Of a stretch of 64,000 bases of DNA, positions 23,474-32,530 are shown one piece after another. Every line of letters begins with the position of its first letter. Position 1 is the stretch's first letter. The notes under the pieces are model-generated. The model was not told the origin of the DNA. It saw nothing but the letters and a program-made list of their open reading frames with translations, and searched no databases. Origin of the DNA: Nigrospora sphaerica. Lineage: Eukaryota; Ascomycota; Sordariomycetes; Amphisphaeriales; Apiosporaceae. Made by a program: the position numbers and the translations under genes. The DNA lies in NCBI GenBank assembly GCA_018287875.1, contig JAGVVL010000015.1, positions 1,736,001 through 1,800,000 on the forward strand. The letters run 5' to 3'.

Positions 23474-24418
23474 ATGGCAAACCCCCCGGACAACGGGCCG
23501 CTCACGTGGCTGATCACGGGCTGCTCGTCGGGTTTCGGCCTCGCGCTAGCGCGGTACGCCCTCGCCGCGGGCCAGCGCGTCATCGCGACGTCCCGGGCGC
23601 CGCAGCGCACGCCCGAGCTCGTGGGCGAGATCGAGGCGGGCGGCGGGCGGTGGCTCGCGCTCGACGTGACCGACGCCGACTGCGGCGGCGTCGTCGAGGC
23701 GCTCGAGCGCGCCGGCACGGCCGTCGACGTGCTCGTCAACAGCGCCGGCGTGGCGCGGTGCGGCCCCGTCGACGGCTTCGCCGAGGCCGAGATCTGCGCC
23801 CTCCTTGACACCAACTTCCTCGGGCCCTACCGCCTTATGCGCGCCGCCGTGCCGCACATGCGCCGCCGCCGCCGCGGCATCGTCGTCAACCTGAGTTCCG
23901 GCTCCGGCCTCGGCGCCAGACCCGGCCTCGGCAGCTACGGCGCCTCCAAGGCCGCCCTGGATGGTGTGTACGCGTGAAGATCCCCCCCCTTCTCCTTCGG
24001 GGCGCTGACAGGTCGGGGGCGTGCGCGCACAGCCATTTCCAAAACGCTCGCCCAGGAGGTCGCCGAGTTTGGTGTCCGCGTCCTCCTGGTCTACATGGGG
24101 GCCTTCAACACGCCCATGGCCCAGTCGGTCCGGCTGGTGGAGCGGCCGCTCGACGCCGACTACGCGGGCACGGCGGTGGAGCGGACGGCCGACGTGTTTG
24201 CAGAGGGCCGCCTGCAGCCGACGGGAGACCACGAGAAGGCCGTGAAGGCCATCTACGACGTGGTCATGGGCCAAGGCGTGGGCAAGGGCCTGGAGAACGA
24301 GACGCAGATGGTCCTAGGCAAGGATTGCGCCGTGCGCGTAGGCGAGGTTCGGGACGGCTTGGATCACATGATGACTGTATTCGGCGATATTTGTAACAAT
24401 GTCGACGTGGACCCATGA
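23474..24418 (+). CDS. Short-chain dehydrogenase/reductase (classical SDR)
   Basis: NAD(P)-dependent oxidoreductase of unknown substrate. Two exons, join(23474..23963, 24033..24418), give 291 residues. The Rossmann glycine motif TGCSSGFG (15-22), the NSAG strand motif, the catalytic serine in NLSSGSG (141-142) and Tyr155-Lys159 in YGASK are all present. The splice restores ALDAISKTLAQEV, the helix following the active-site Lys. GMAF-like MGAFNTPM contacts the cofactor. The coding sequence is very GC-rich in exon 1. The C-terminal third is variable, as in many fungal SDRs annotated only as NAD(P)-binding proteins. It could act on small metabolites alongside the P450 15 kb away, but nothing links them beyond proximity. 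Confidence 0.92.
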
Positions 24419-24770
24419 GACGGTCATACTCCGTCTGCCACCGGTAATTCCCCCCGCCGACGCGAGCCCACGCCAAACGATGGGGGTGGATGATTCGAGT
24501 TGCTGGTGTCGGCGCTAGTTGGTGGCTGCGAGCACAGAAGCAGTTAATATAGGTAGTTAATCAGGGTTCATACCAGTTTGACACTGCCACTTCATCGTAT
24601 AAGTAACTCGCACAGTTAATGAATACACGGGGGGCAAGGAGTCTCGAGCTCGACCTGATTCCCCGAACCCCGACGCCGACGGCCCCCTTTTGGCACGACC
24701 GTCCCAGTCCGGCCTCCTCGTCACGAATGCTAGCCCGTAAAACCCACCATTGTAATATCCCCTTGTTTTG
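24419..24770. other. Convergent 3' spacer
   Basis: About 350 bases between the stops of the SDR (+) and the small Ser-rich gene (-). Nothing beyond 3' UTR-like sequence is seen. Confidence 0.5.
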
Positions 24771-25214
24771 CTACTGGGCCTTGCCGCTCACCTCCTCGCG
24801 CACCTTCTGGTGCGCCCTCACGCGCTCGTCGCGGTATACCGATGGCTCGGGGCCGGCGCCGGCGCGGTCGCCCCCGGGCCCCTGCGGCTGCACGCCCGTC
24901 GATTTGGACGGGCTTGGCTGCGGGTCGGGCTGCTGGGCTGGGTACTCACGGCCGGCGTCGGAATTCGTACGCTGCGCCTGCTGTGCGTGCGCCTCGGTCG
25001 GCGGCCGCGAGGAGTCGTTGCCCTGTCGCGTCTGGTCTACTACCGTCGTGCTGCCGACCTTGTCGGCCGGTGACGATGACGACGACGACGACGACGCTGC
25101 TCGTCGCACAACCGTCTTCGCGTAGGCATACCGCCCGGATGGTGCGGTGGTGAGGGAGGAGGGGAGCCGCGCGGCCGCCATGTGGCGCGCGAGTCTCGTG
25201 AAGCGCGAGGTCAT
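24771..25214 (-). CDS. Possible small mitochondrial protein, Ser/Pro/Gln-rich
   Basis: Single-exon frame of 147 residues starting MTSRFTRLARHMAAARLP; the open frame extends 30 codons further up. The first 45 residues are rich in Arg, Ala and Ser without acids, the pattern of a mitochondrial presequence, and RYAYAKTVVRRAAS looks like its cleavage region. A serine run follows (TCG/TCA repeat), then a polar disordered middle and a charged end PSVYRDERVRAHQKVREEVSGKAQ. No domain is recognised. The C-terminal segment has the look of a conserved short motif, but I cannot confirm it. It may instead be a chance open frame in GC-rich DNA, so confidence is moderate. Confidence 0.45.
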   Translation of the reverse strand: MTSRFTRLARHMAAARLPSSLTTAPSGRYAYAKTVVRRAASSSSSSSSPADKVGSTTVVDQTRQGNDSSRPPTEAHAQQAQRTNSDAGREYPAQQPDPQPSPSKSTGVQPQGPGGDRAGAGPEPSVYRDERVRAHQKVREEVSGKAQ

Positions 25215-25824
25215 AGTAGCGATATTTCGGAAGCGGTTGGCAGATGGATGGTGAGGGATGGGCAGGAGGCGATGAAATAGGCACACGGTCGTGATGCTGT
25301 TCAAGAACTCTCTAACATGGCGGGAAAAGGATTAAGGGAAAGGGTATCACGACAAACGCATACAAACAGAACCGTTGGCCGTGTCTATTGCAGAAGCGTG
25401 GTGGAGTAATCGCCGGCAGGGGCAGTATGTAAACGTCATGACGTCGGGATTCGGAGTCGTGACGGATATTTCGTAGATCGTCAGGAGCCCGACTTTTCGC
25501 GATAGGGCCCACGGACCGAGACGGACGTATTGGGCGCTCTTGGAGGGACCAAAAGCCGGGGACAATTAATTTGAGTATAAGCAGTCGAACCTTCTGCCAG
25601 TCCTGCCTGCTCTCTTTTTCGCCTCTCTGTTGGGATTCAACGGGACTGACTCAAGTTGACCGTATTCGCGGTGCGACGATACGCCAAGGGCCATCGACTC
25701 AATCATGCTGACATTGGCCAGACTCCTTTCCGTCTTGGAAACTGCTGCCGTCTATGCTACAATCTGGGTGCTCCGCTTCTGGCGAATGCTCATCCCGTCC
25801 GTCTCCATCCCCGGTCTATTCATA
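25215..25824. other. Intergenic region between small protein and SAP61
   Basis: About 610 bases between two minus-strand genes: the promoter of the small protein and the 3' UTR of SAP61. The plus-strand frames at 25656-25985 run antisense into SAP61 and are not supported. Confidence 0.5.
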
Positions 25825-27399
25825 TTACAAGAGACCCTGCTTCTGCAGATCATAGTACACCTTCTCCGGCATCACGTTACCATCAGCATCTTCCATCTGT
25901 ACCACCGTGGCATCATCCACCTTGTCCTTCTTCTTGTCCTTTTGGATCTTCTCCCATAGCCGCAGTGCCTCGTCAATGCCGGTGATGTCCCGAAACAGAG
26001 ACGTGTTGGTGATGCCGAGGCACTTCAGACCGTAAATGTGCCGCTGCTCGTTAAAGTGCCGCTCGAACGATCGCCGGCCCATGTAGACAAAGTTTCCGCA
26101 GACCTCGCACGAGAATTCGACTCCCAAGCCATGCAGCTTGTACAACCAAAATGGGATGGGCTTGCCATCCCACGCCAACGGGAGCTTCAGCGGGTTGTAG
26201 ATCCTATCTTCGTCCTCGCCCTCCTCGCCCTCGCCGTCGGCCGGCTGCGCTTCAGCTGTGGTGTTGAAGAGGTTTTCCAGCTCCTGCTGACGCTCGCGGT
26301 CCGTCATGCCCTGTTTCCGCTCCACGTTAACGCGCGTATCACTGCGCTCCGTGCTCATGGCCGCTGCCAGCTTCTTCACGCGGTGTTCCCGCAGGGCAAT
26401 GGTGCGCTCTTTGAGCCGATGCGGCGAGACGCCGAGTTTGGCCCCACTGGAGGCGTTGCCCGCGTCGTCCGATTCTTCCATCCGCTTTTTCCGGTCGGCC
26501 GCAGCCCGCACGTGCTTTTTGCCAGACAGATGGCCCTTGTAGACGTTTTCGTTTTTGAACTCCTTCTCGCAGTCGTCACAGTAGACAGCTTCGGTCGAGC
26601 TCAGCTGGTGGGATGCGCCAGCCGCTGCAGTCGGCGTCTCCGCTTTCCAGCCCTCCACCTCGTCCTTCTCCCAAGCGGCATCGAATTCGTTGTCAAAGTC
26701 GGCAATGATCTTGTCCACGTTCTCCAGTGGCCGGGTCCTCCGCATAAAGGACTCCAGGTATTGCGACAGTTGGCCCACGTAGCGGAAGTACTGGTCTGTC
26801 ATCTTCTCGCCTCTCTTCAACCCGCCGGCGCCCGAGGAAAAGTTATCAAAGACGTCGAGGAACTGCAGGTAGCTTAACCGTTTCGCGTTAGGAAGGTTAA
26901 GGTACTGCTCGTGGCAAGTGTGCAGATCGAAGAAGCGGCCAAAGGCCTCTTCGCCGGTGAACATGGAGTCGACGATGCTGGGCTGGGCCGGATCGGCCTC
27001 GGTTGGCTTTTTGGGACGGTACGCGCGCTCCAGGTTCTCGACGGGCTCATTGGGATAGCGTGCGTGAAAGGCCTTGATTTCGGACAGCTGCTTGTAGAAC
27101 TCGTCCATGGGGTCACCCGCCCCGATCTGCTGGATTTCCTTAGAGCGCGCCCCATCGGCGTCGGCGTATATGGTCAGGAGCTTTTCGGACTGGGAAGATA
27201 TGCGGTCGAGAAACTGCGAAATTTGATGGTCTCGCGCGAGGCGATCACGAATCTGGCATCGCGTCGTGTCAGCGAGTCCACGAACGGACTTGGTGCGCGC
27301 GTCACTCACGTGTTTGGGCTCCTCGGCTGTGCGGTCTGCGATGCCCTGCTCCAGGCGCTCCAGGTCCTCGTGGAGGAAGCGCTGCTCTTCCAAAATCAT
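25825..27399 (-). CDS. SAP61: Splicing factor 3a subunit 3 (Sap61/Prp9)
   Basis: Component of the SF3a complex of U2 snRNP, needed for pre-spliceosome assembly in the nucleus. Complement(25825..27252, 27310..27399) gives 505 residues. The 57-base intron (gtgagt...tgccag, with a CTGAC branch site) is a multiple of three and has no stop, so the gene also reads as one uninterrupted frame of 524 codons; removing it joins EEPKH to IRDRLARDH, the conserved family sequence. The SF3a60 N-terminal helical region is followed by a first Cys2His2 finger (YCDDC...GHLSGKKH, about 255-277), a basic linker, an acidic stretch (369-380) and the C-terminal matrin-type finger (CEVC...RHFNEQRH, about 412-434) before the conserved tail GLKCLGITNT and VYYDLQKQGLL. 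Confidence 0.96.
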   Translation of the reverse strand: MILEEQRFLHEDLERLEQGIADRTAEEPKHVSDARTKSVRGLADTTRCQIRDRLARDHQISQFLDRISSQSEKLLTIYADADGARSKEIQQIGAGDPMDEFYKQLSEIKAFHARYPNEPVENLERAYRPKKPTEADPAQPSIVDSMFTGEEAFGRFFDLHTCHEQYLNLPNAKRLSYLQFLDVFDNFSSGAGGLKRGEKMTDQYFRYVGQLSQYLESFMRRTRPLENVDKIIADFDNEFDAAWEKDEVEGWKAETPTAAAGASHQLSSTEAVYCDDCEKEFKNENVYKGHLSGKKHVRAAADRKKRMEESDDAGNASSGAKLGVSPHRLKERTIALREHRVKKLAAAMSTERSDTRVNVERKQGMTDRERQQELENLFNTTAEAQPADGEGEEGEDEDRIYNPLKLPLAWDGKPIPFWLYKLHGLGVEFSCEVCGNFVYMGRRSFERHFNEQRHIYGLKCLGITNTSLFRDITGIDEALRLWEKIQKDKKKDKVDDATVVQMEDADGNVMPEKVYYDLQKQGLL

Positions 27400-28017
27400 C
27401 CTGGCGATGTTTGGATAAGGCTTGTCGGAAGAGTGGTGCGGTAAACGTCAATTGGCGGAAGCAAGTCGCGAAGAGTATTGTTGATCACTTCGTCAGCGAC
27501 GCCGGTCTCCGCTTCTGGGGATGAACTCTACGGGAACTTGATGTCGTTACTACCGCTAATGAAGCGCAGGTCCTGAGGTGCAGGTGGTGTAGCTACATCC
27601 GCGCCAGGCACACGCAGCTTTGTCGCGAGGTTCGAAGTTTCGCCACGGCGATTCCAGCCTGCAGCACAGACCTGCAGCTGTTCCTACCACCTGGAAAGGG
27701 CACCTAGCGCCGAATGCCAATGGCGGGGAATAGCCCATCCAGTCCCGCCCCAACGCCCGCACGCGCCTTATGTAAAATCAACTCCACCTAAATTTTCCAG
27801 CGCGCGACAGCTCCTAGCCGACATTCATCCACCTCAGTCTTCGTACATCTCTTTTGCAACCATCCATCCGTCTATACACTCTTACCCACGTAGGAGTGAC
27901 CGCGTATCATCTCTGTGACGCGCCCACCGCCGCAGTCTTACATTCCGCCGCTCGTAGGCCCTCCAAATCGTCACCTTCACCTAATTCTCTACTGCGCGTG
28001 CGCCACCCATAGGCACC
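27400..28017. promoter_or_regulatory. Shared divergent promoter of SAP61 and FAL1
   Basis: 618 bases between the two start codons, with no open frame of note. Pyrimidine-rich stretches around 27800-27990 precede the helicase start. Both flanking genes act on RNA, so a shared housekeeping promoter is a reasonable inference, though no specific element was recognised. Confidence 0.45.
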
Positions 28018-29273
28018 ATGGCTGAAGGCGGAGGTATCGACCGTCGCGCCGACGAGAAGATGGAGTTTTCCACTTCCAAAGAGGTCACCGTTCACCCGAC
28101 TTTCGAGTCCATGTCTCTCAAGGAAAATCTTCTGCGCGGCATATATGCCTATGGCTACGAATCGCCATCAGCCGTGCAGTCGCGCGCCATCGTCCAGGTC
28201 TGCAAGGGCCGCGACACCATCGCCCAGGCGCAGTCTGGTACCGGAAAGACAGCCACTTTCTCCATCTCTATGCTTCAGGTCATTGACACGGCCGTCCGTG
28301 AGACCCAGGCCCTCGTCCTCTCGCCGACGCGCGAACTAGCCACGCAGATCCAGTCCGTCGTCATGGCTCTGGGCGACTACATGAACGTCCAGTGTCATGC
28401 CTGCATCGGCGGCACCAACGTCGGCGAGGACATCCGCAAGCTCGACTATGGCCAGCATATCGTGTCCGGCACGCCGGGTCGCGTCGCCGACATGATCCGT
28501 CGTCGCAATCTACGCACACGCCACATCAAAATGCTGGTCCTGGATGAAGCCGACGAGCTCCTGAACCAGGGCTTCCGCGAACAGATCTACGATGTGTACC
28601 GATACCTGCCGCCCGCCACTCAGGTCGTCGTGGTCTCGGCCACCCTGCCCTATGACGTGCTCGACATGACGACCAAGTTCATGACCGACCCCGTGCGCAT
28701 CCTGGTCAAGCGTGACGAGTTGACGCTCGAAGGTCTCAAGCAATACTTCATCGCTGTCGAGAAAGAGGACTGGAAGTTCGACACTCTGTGCGATCTCTAC
28801 GACACCCTGACCATCACGCAAGCCGTCATCTTCTGCAACACCCGCCGCAAGGTCGATTGGCTGACCGACAAGATGCGCGAAGCCAACTTTACCGTCAGCA
28901 GCATGCACGGCGATATGCCGCAGAAAGAACGAGACAGCATTATGCAGGACTTCCGACAGGGCAACAGCCGGGTTCTCATCTCCACCGACGTCTGGGCTCG
29001 TGGCATCGATGTCCAGCAAGTCAGCTTGGTCATCAATTATGACTTGCCCAGCAACCGTGAGAACTATATCCACCGCATCGGTCGCAGCGGGCGTTTTGGT
29101 CGCAAGGGTGTGGCTATCAACTTCGTTACCAGCGAAGATGTGCGCATTCTACGCGATATCGAGTGTGAGTCTACATCGCATCCCACGTGGCAACATGGTG
29201 CTAATCCTCCCCAGTGTACTACTCGACCCAGATCGACGAGATGCCTATGAACGTTGCCGACCTCATCGCATAG
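28018..29273 (+). CDS. FAL1: DEAD-box RNA helicase, eIF4A-III / Fal1 type
   Basis: ATP-dependent RNA helicase. In yeast Fal1 acts in 18S rRNA maturation, and in other eukaryotes the orthologue eIF4A-III is the exon-junction-complex core. Two exons, join(28018..29164, 29215..29273), give 401 residues. All motifs are in place: Q-motif with the upstream Phe, motif I AQSGTGKT (71-78), PTRELA, GTPGR, motif II DEAD (176-179), SAT, the ARGID region and motif [10 protein letters not shown]. Motif I AQSGTGKT and the tail [18 protein letters not shown] are typical of eIF4A-III rather than eIF4A-I. The 50-base intron sits close to the 3' end; missing it truncates the tail after about residue 382. Nuclear or nucleolar. 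Confidence 0.96.
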
Positions 29274-29747
29274 AACACGGTCGTTAAATGCTGGGTCCCA
29301 CGATCCTGTTTCGGGCGTTTCGTGGCTGCTTGGGAATCCTTAGGTGCGGAGGAAGGGGGCATGTTTGTTAAAGAGTCGGTTGCCTTGCCCTCGCCCCCCT
29401 TTCCCCCTTCGCAAAACCCCTGGGCGCTCGCTAACTCGGTCGAATCCAGTGCTATAATCCAGAATGAGACAAAAGCGCGCTGCGTACTCCAATCCTCGTT
29501 CGAATGACCGAGCCAGCTGAGGCAAACCCGACGCGTGCTGGTTAGTTTCAGGCAGCTACCCACACGCGGCCCCGACGGCGCCTCACATGGCGCTCATGGA
29601 AGAGCTGACAAAGGTCGCCTCTCTTATTCATGTGATTCGGAGGCATATCACGGATCCTATACCAATATCTTGGACACAGTAGTATGTGTGTGCTAATGAA
29701 TAACGGGAAGCGGATATCAGCAACCCTTTCCGGCAGGGATGCTTACA
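29274..29747. other. Convergent 3' spacer
   Basis: About 470 bases between the stops of FAL1 and the first PTH11-like gene. No gene seen. Confidence 0.5.
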
Positions 29748-31110
29748 TTACCAGGCCTTGTGCTCTATGGTTGCGCGCGCCCACGATTTCGACCAGTTTC
29801 CACCCGACAACTCTGCTTTTCCCTCGACGATAAATGCTTTCGACGGAAACGACGGGGCCATGGTATGGTGCGCTGTATGAGAGACAACGCACCCCGCTGA
29901 GCTGTACAACAGCGTATCGGCACTGGCCCCCAGCGCCTGGTAATTGCGCCCCGCCACTGGGCCAACCCCTGGCATGGAAGATCGGACCGTGTGAAAGGGG
30001 TTGGATACGCGTCGCAGCCTTAGCGACCCCACGGTCTGGGGAGGCTCGTATTGGCCGATACGTGGTCCTGACGAGGGTTTCATGGGAAACAACTTGTTGT
30101 AGACGGGTTTCAGGGTCATCAGGCTGGCACAAAGAATGGCCGTACCAAGCTCGACGCACGACCACTCGGCGATGGCGACATTGTCGTAGGTGAAGTCTTG
30201 GCCGTGGTTGGTCTTCTGTATCCATACAAAACGCAATATGGACATGAGGCAGACCCTGATGGCAAAGTCAGCTACCGATCCATCGCCATACTGCCCATAA
30301 GCACCGCGCCGGTGATACTTACAACGAACCCACGGTGAATACCACCACAAGACTGAGCTTTTGTCGCCGAGGTAGTTGCAGACGGTACACGATGGGCAGG
30401 GGCAGCACAAAGATGCAAAGGTCGGATAGCGCGTTGAAGCCGGTGATGACCCACCAGACGCCTTGTGGCTGACAATGCCCTTGGGTGGCCGGGTCCCAGT
30501 ACTTTCGCAGTGGTACGCATGCTGTTATCATGACGGCAAAAACCACACAGGTCATAGAGATGACGAGGATGAAGAGAGCCCAGGCCGTGTATCGGAGCTT
30601 CGGGTAGCTCTCAAATGTCCGGAGGTAGAATAGCAGGATCGATACTTTGGTGAGGACCAATGACAGGTTGTAGGCTAGGCATGCCCACCACTCGGCCTGG
30701 CCCATGGTCAGCATGTCGGTTCTCGGCCCCGGGAGTATTGGAGGCTTTCGCATGCCTGGTAGTAGTAGGTCAGATGTTGCGTTGGCACGCTATCAAGATG
30801 CTTTCCCAGTCCCCAATACGTCTCTGTCCCTATGTCAGCTTCTCCGGCACGCGAGGGCATCTTCCAAGCCTGGCATGGAGGACTCACGCCTGCCGATGGC
30901 AATAGAGGTTCCCACCACCATGAACACAGAAGCCAAGATACACCAGTCCTCGGCCCTGACCTTTTTGACGAGGCACCATCGTACATAGAAGCGTAGGATG
31001 ACAACGAAGATGGCCAACAGAGTAGTGACGACGACACAAGCAAGAATGCCGGGGTCCATGTGGTAATGCGCCGGCTCGCGGGCCACCAGCCTGACAGGCC
31101 AACTTTTCAT
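29748..31110 (-). CDS. PTH11-like fungal rhodopsin-fold membrane receptor
   Basis: Seven-helix membrane protein of the fungal-specific PTH11/rhodopsin-domain group, thought to sense surface or nutrient cues. Four exons, complement(29748..30255, 30323..30696, 30756..30823, 30888..31110), give 390 residues. Landmarks are FYVRWCLVKKVRAEDWCILAS after helix 1, GLGKHLDSVPTQHL in the second loop, LVLTKVSILLFYLRTF (helix 3), YWDPATQGHC in the outer loop, and NALSDLCIFVLPLPIVY (helix 5). The tail is about 110 residues, Ser- and Pro-rich. Intron 2 uses a GC donor (CAG/gcatgc...ggccag), and no GT is available there. The start could also be the ATG at 31059, which has a better context (CACATGG) and loses 17 residues. 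No CFEM domain precedes helix 1. Confidence 0.87.
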
Positions 31111-32530
31111 ACTGGGGAAAAATGACAGTGGTGCGGCACCGGCACACTATGGCCAATATTCTGTGCCAGAACTCTTCAGCTTATACGCGAAATGCCAGCG
31201 ACATGGATATTCTCCGTGAGGGCGGGGGTGCTGCTATGTATTCGCTCACATCAACGCTCACCGGTCCTCTGTTGTCTCTTGGGTACAGATCTGCCTGAGC
31301 GATGGCGCCTTCCGGTTAACTGCGTTTCTTATTCCACCAGGATACCTCTGCATTGAGCTGCCATCGGCTGGGAGCCCAAGCGTGATGGGCGGCATAAGGT
31401 TCCAACACTGCAAGGCTCTTGTCGACTTGGTGAGTAAGCGAATGCCAATAGCAGTCTGCCATACGCACAAGGGCAGTTCGGCAGTCGCCAGTTTTGCCAT
31501 GGGCGGCAGATAGACAAGACAAGGCGACTTGTGAACCCCCCTGGCGGGACACAAAGACAACTCGTACAAAGAGACGGCGGATGCTATGAATACCAACAGC
31601 ATGGCGCCATGATGGTATAATTAGGCACCATCGGGCTGGTTGGGAGCCAGCGGACCGCAACACACAGACACGGGGCCGGAGCCGGGGACTCGAGGGCTCG
31701 CATTTGGGAATGCGATAACGAGAACGCCGGTTTGGTTTTCTTTTTTTTTTGGTCACATACCCCCTCCTATGAGGCACGGCTGGCTGAGCACGTCCTTTCG
31801 GCAGCCCCGGCCAATGGGACACAAACGAGCCCTGGCTATGCCCTGTCGCCTGTCTTGGGGAAGGATCATTAAAGTTTGACGGGCTGTACGCACTACGAGC
31901 CGAATAGTCAAAATCGTGTCGTAAGCTAACTGAAACGGGGTGTTCCCTTGTGGGCAAGAGCTGTTCACGGCGTGGCACGATGGGCCGCCCTTTCCGCCGG
32001 CAGGGAACGTGGCGTCGAGAGTTGGCAGAAAGAGGGCGCACATGGGAATCTTTGGCGCTACCTTCGCTGAAATTACCGAGAAGGGGCTTCCCTCCTGCCA
32101 GCTTTTCCAAGCACGCCGTTTGTGGGCTTCCCGACCGCCCGAGCCACCACGCCAGCACCCGAGAGAGGGAGAGATGGAGAAGGGAAGAGACGGGGAGAGA
32201 GTACACGGCGCCATCGTTTGCACCAAAAACACATGCCGCACTCTACCGTCCGCTAAAGACCGCGGGCCCAGAGTTTCGCCTTTGTCTGTCGGCCCTGCCT
32301 GCCGACCCGAGGCAGTGTGGGAGAGGACTTACCTGGTCGTGTCGTGCGAACGCGAAAGGACCATTCCCCGACCCTGAACCTGATCGTCAACTCTCCACTT
32401 CCGTAGGGAAAACCTACATCTTCTGAGTGTGACTTCCGCGCGACCTTCCGACCCCCTTGGCACCCCGAACGATGTCACTGCCGTGTGCCCTTCGAACACC
32501 AGGACGGCGTGGCTCAGCCCCTTGTACACC
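31111..32530. other. Divergent promoter region between two receptor genes
   Basis: About 1.4 kb between two PTH11-like genes transcribed apart. A long minus-strand frame (31316-32206) exists, but its composition is that of unselected GC-rich DNA and it has no domain. A poly-T tract lies at 31738-31750. Confidence 0.5.

Noticed and set aside
7217..24418. Classical secondary-metabolite gene cluster
   Set aside because: No polyketide synthase, peptide synthetase, terpene cyclase or pathway-specific zinc-cluster regulator was seen in the segment.
31316..32206. 296-codon minus-strand frame between the receptor genes
   Set aside because: Arg/Ser/Pro-rich without any motif, with competing frames of equal length on the other strand; typical chance frame in GC-rich DNA.
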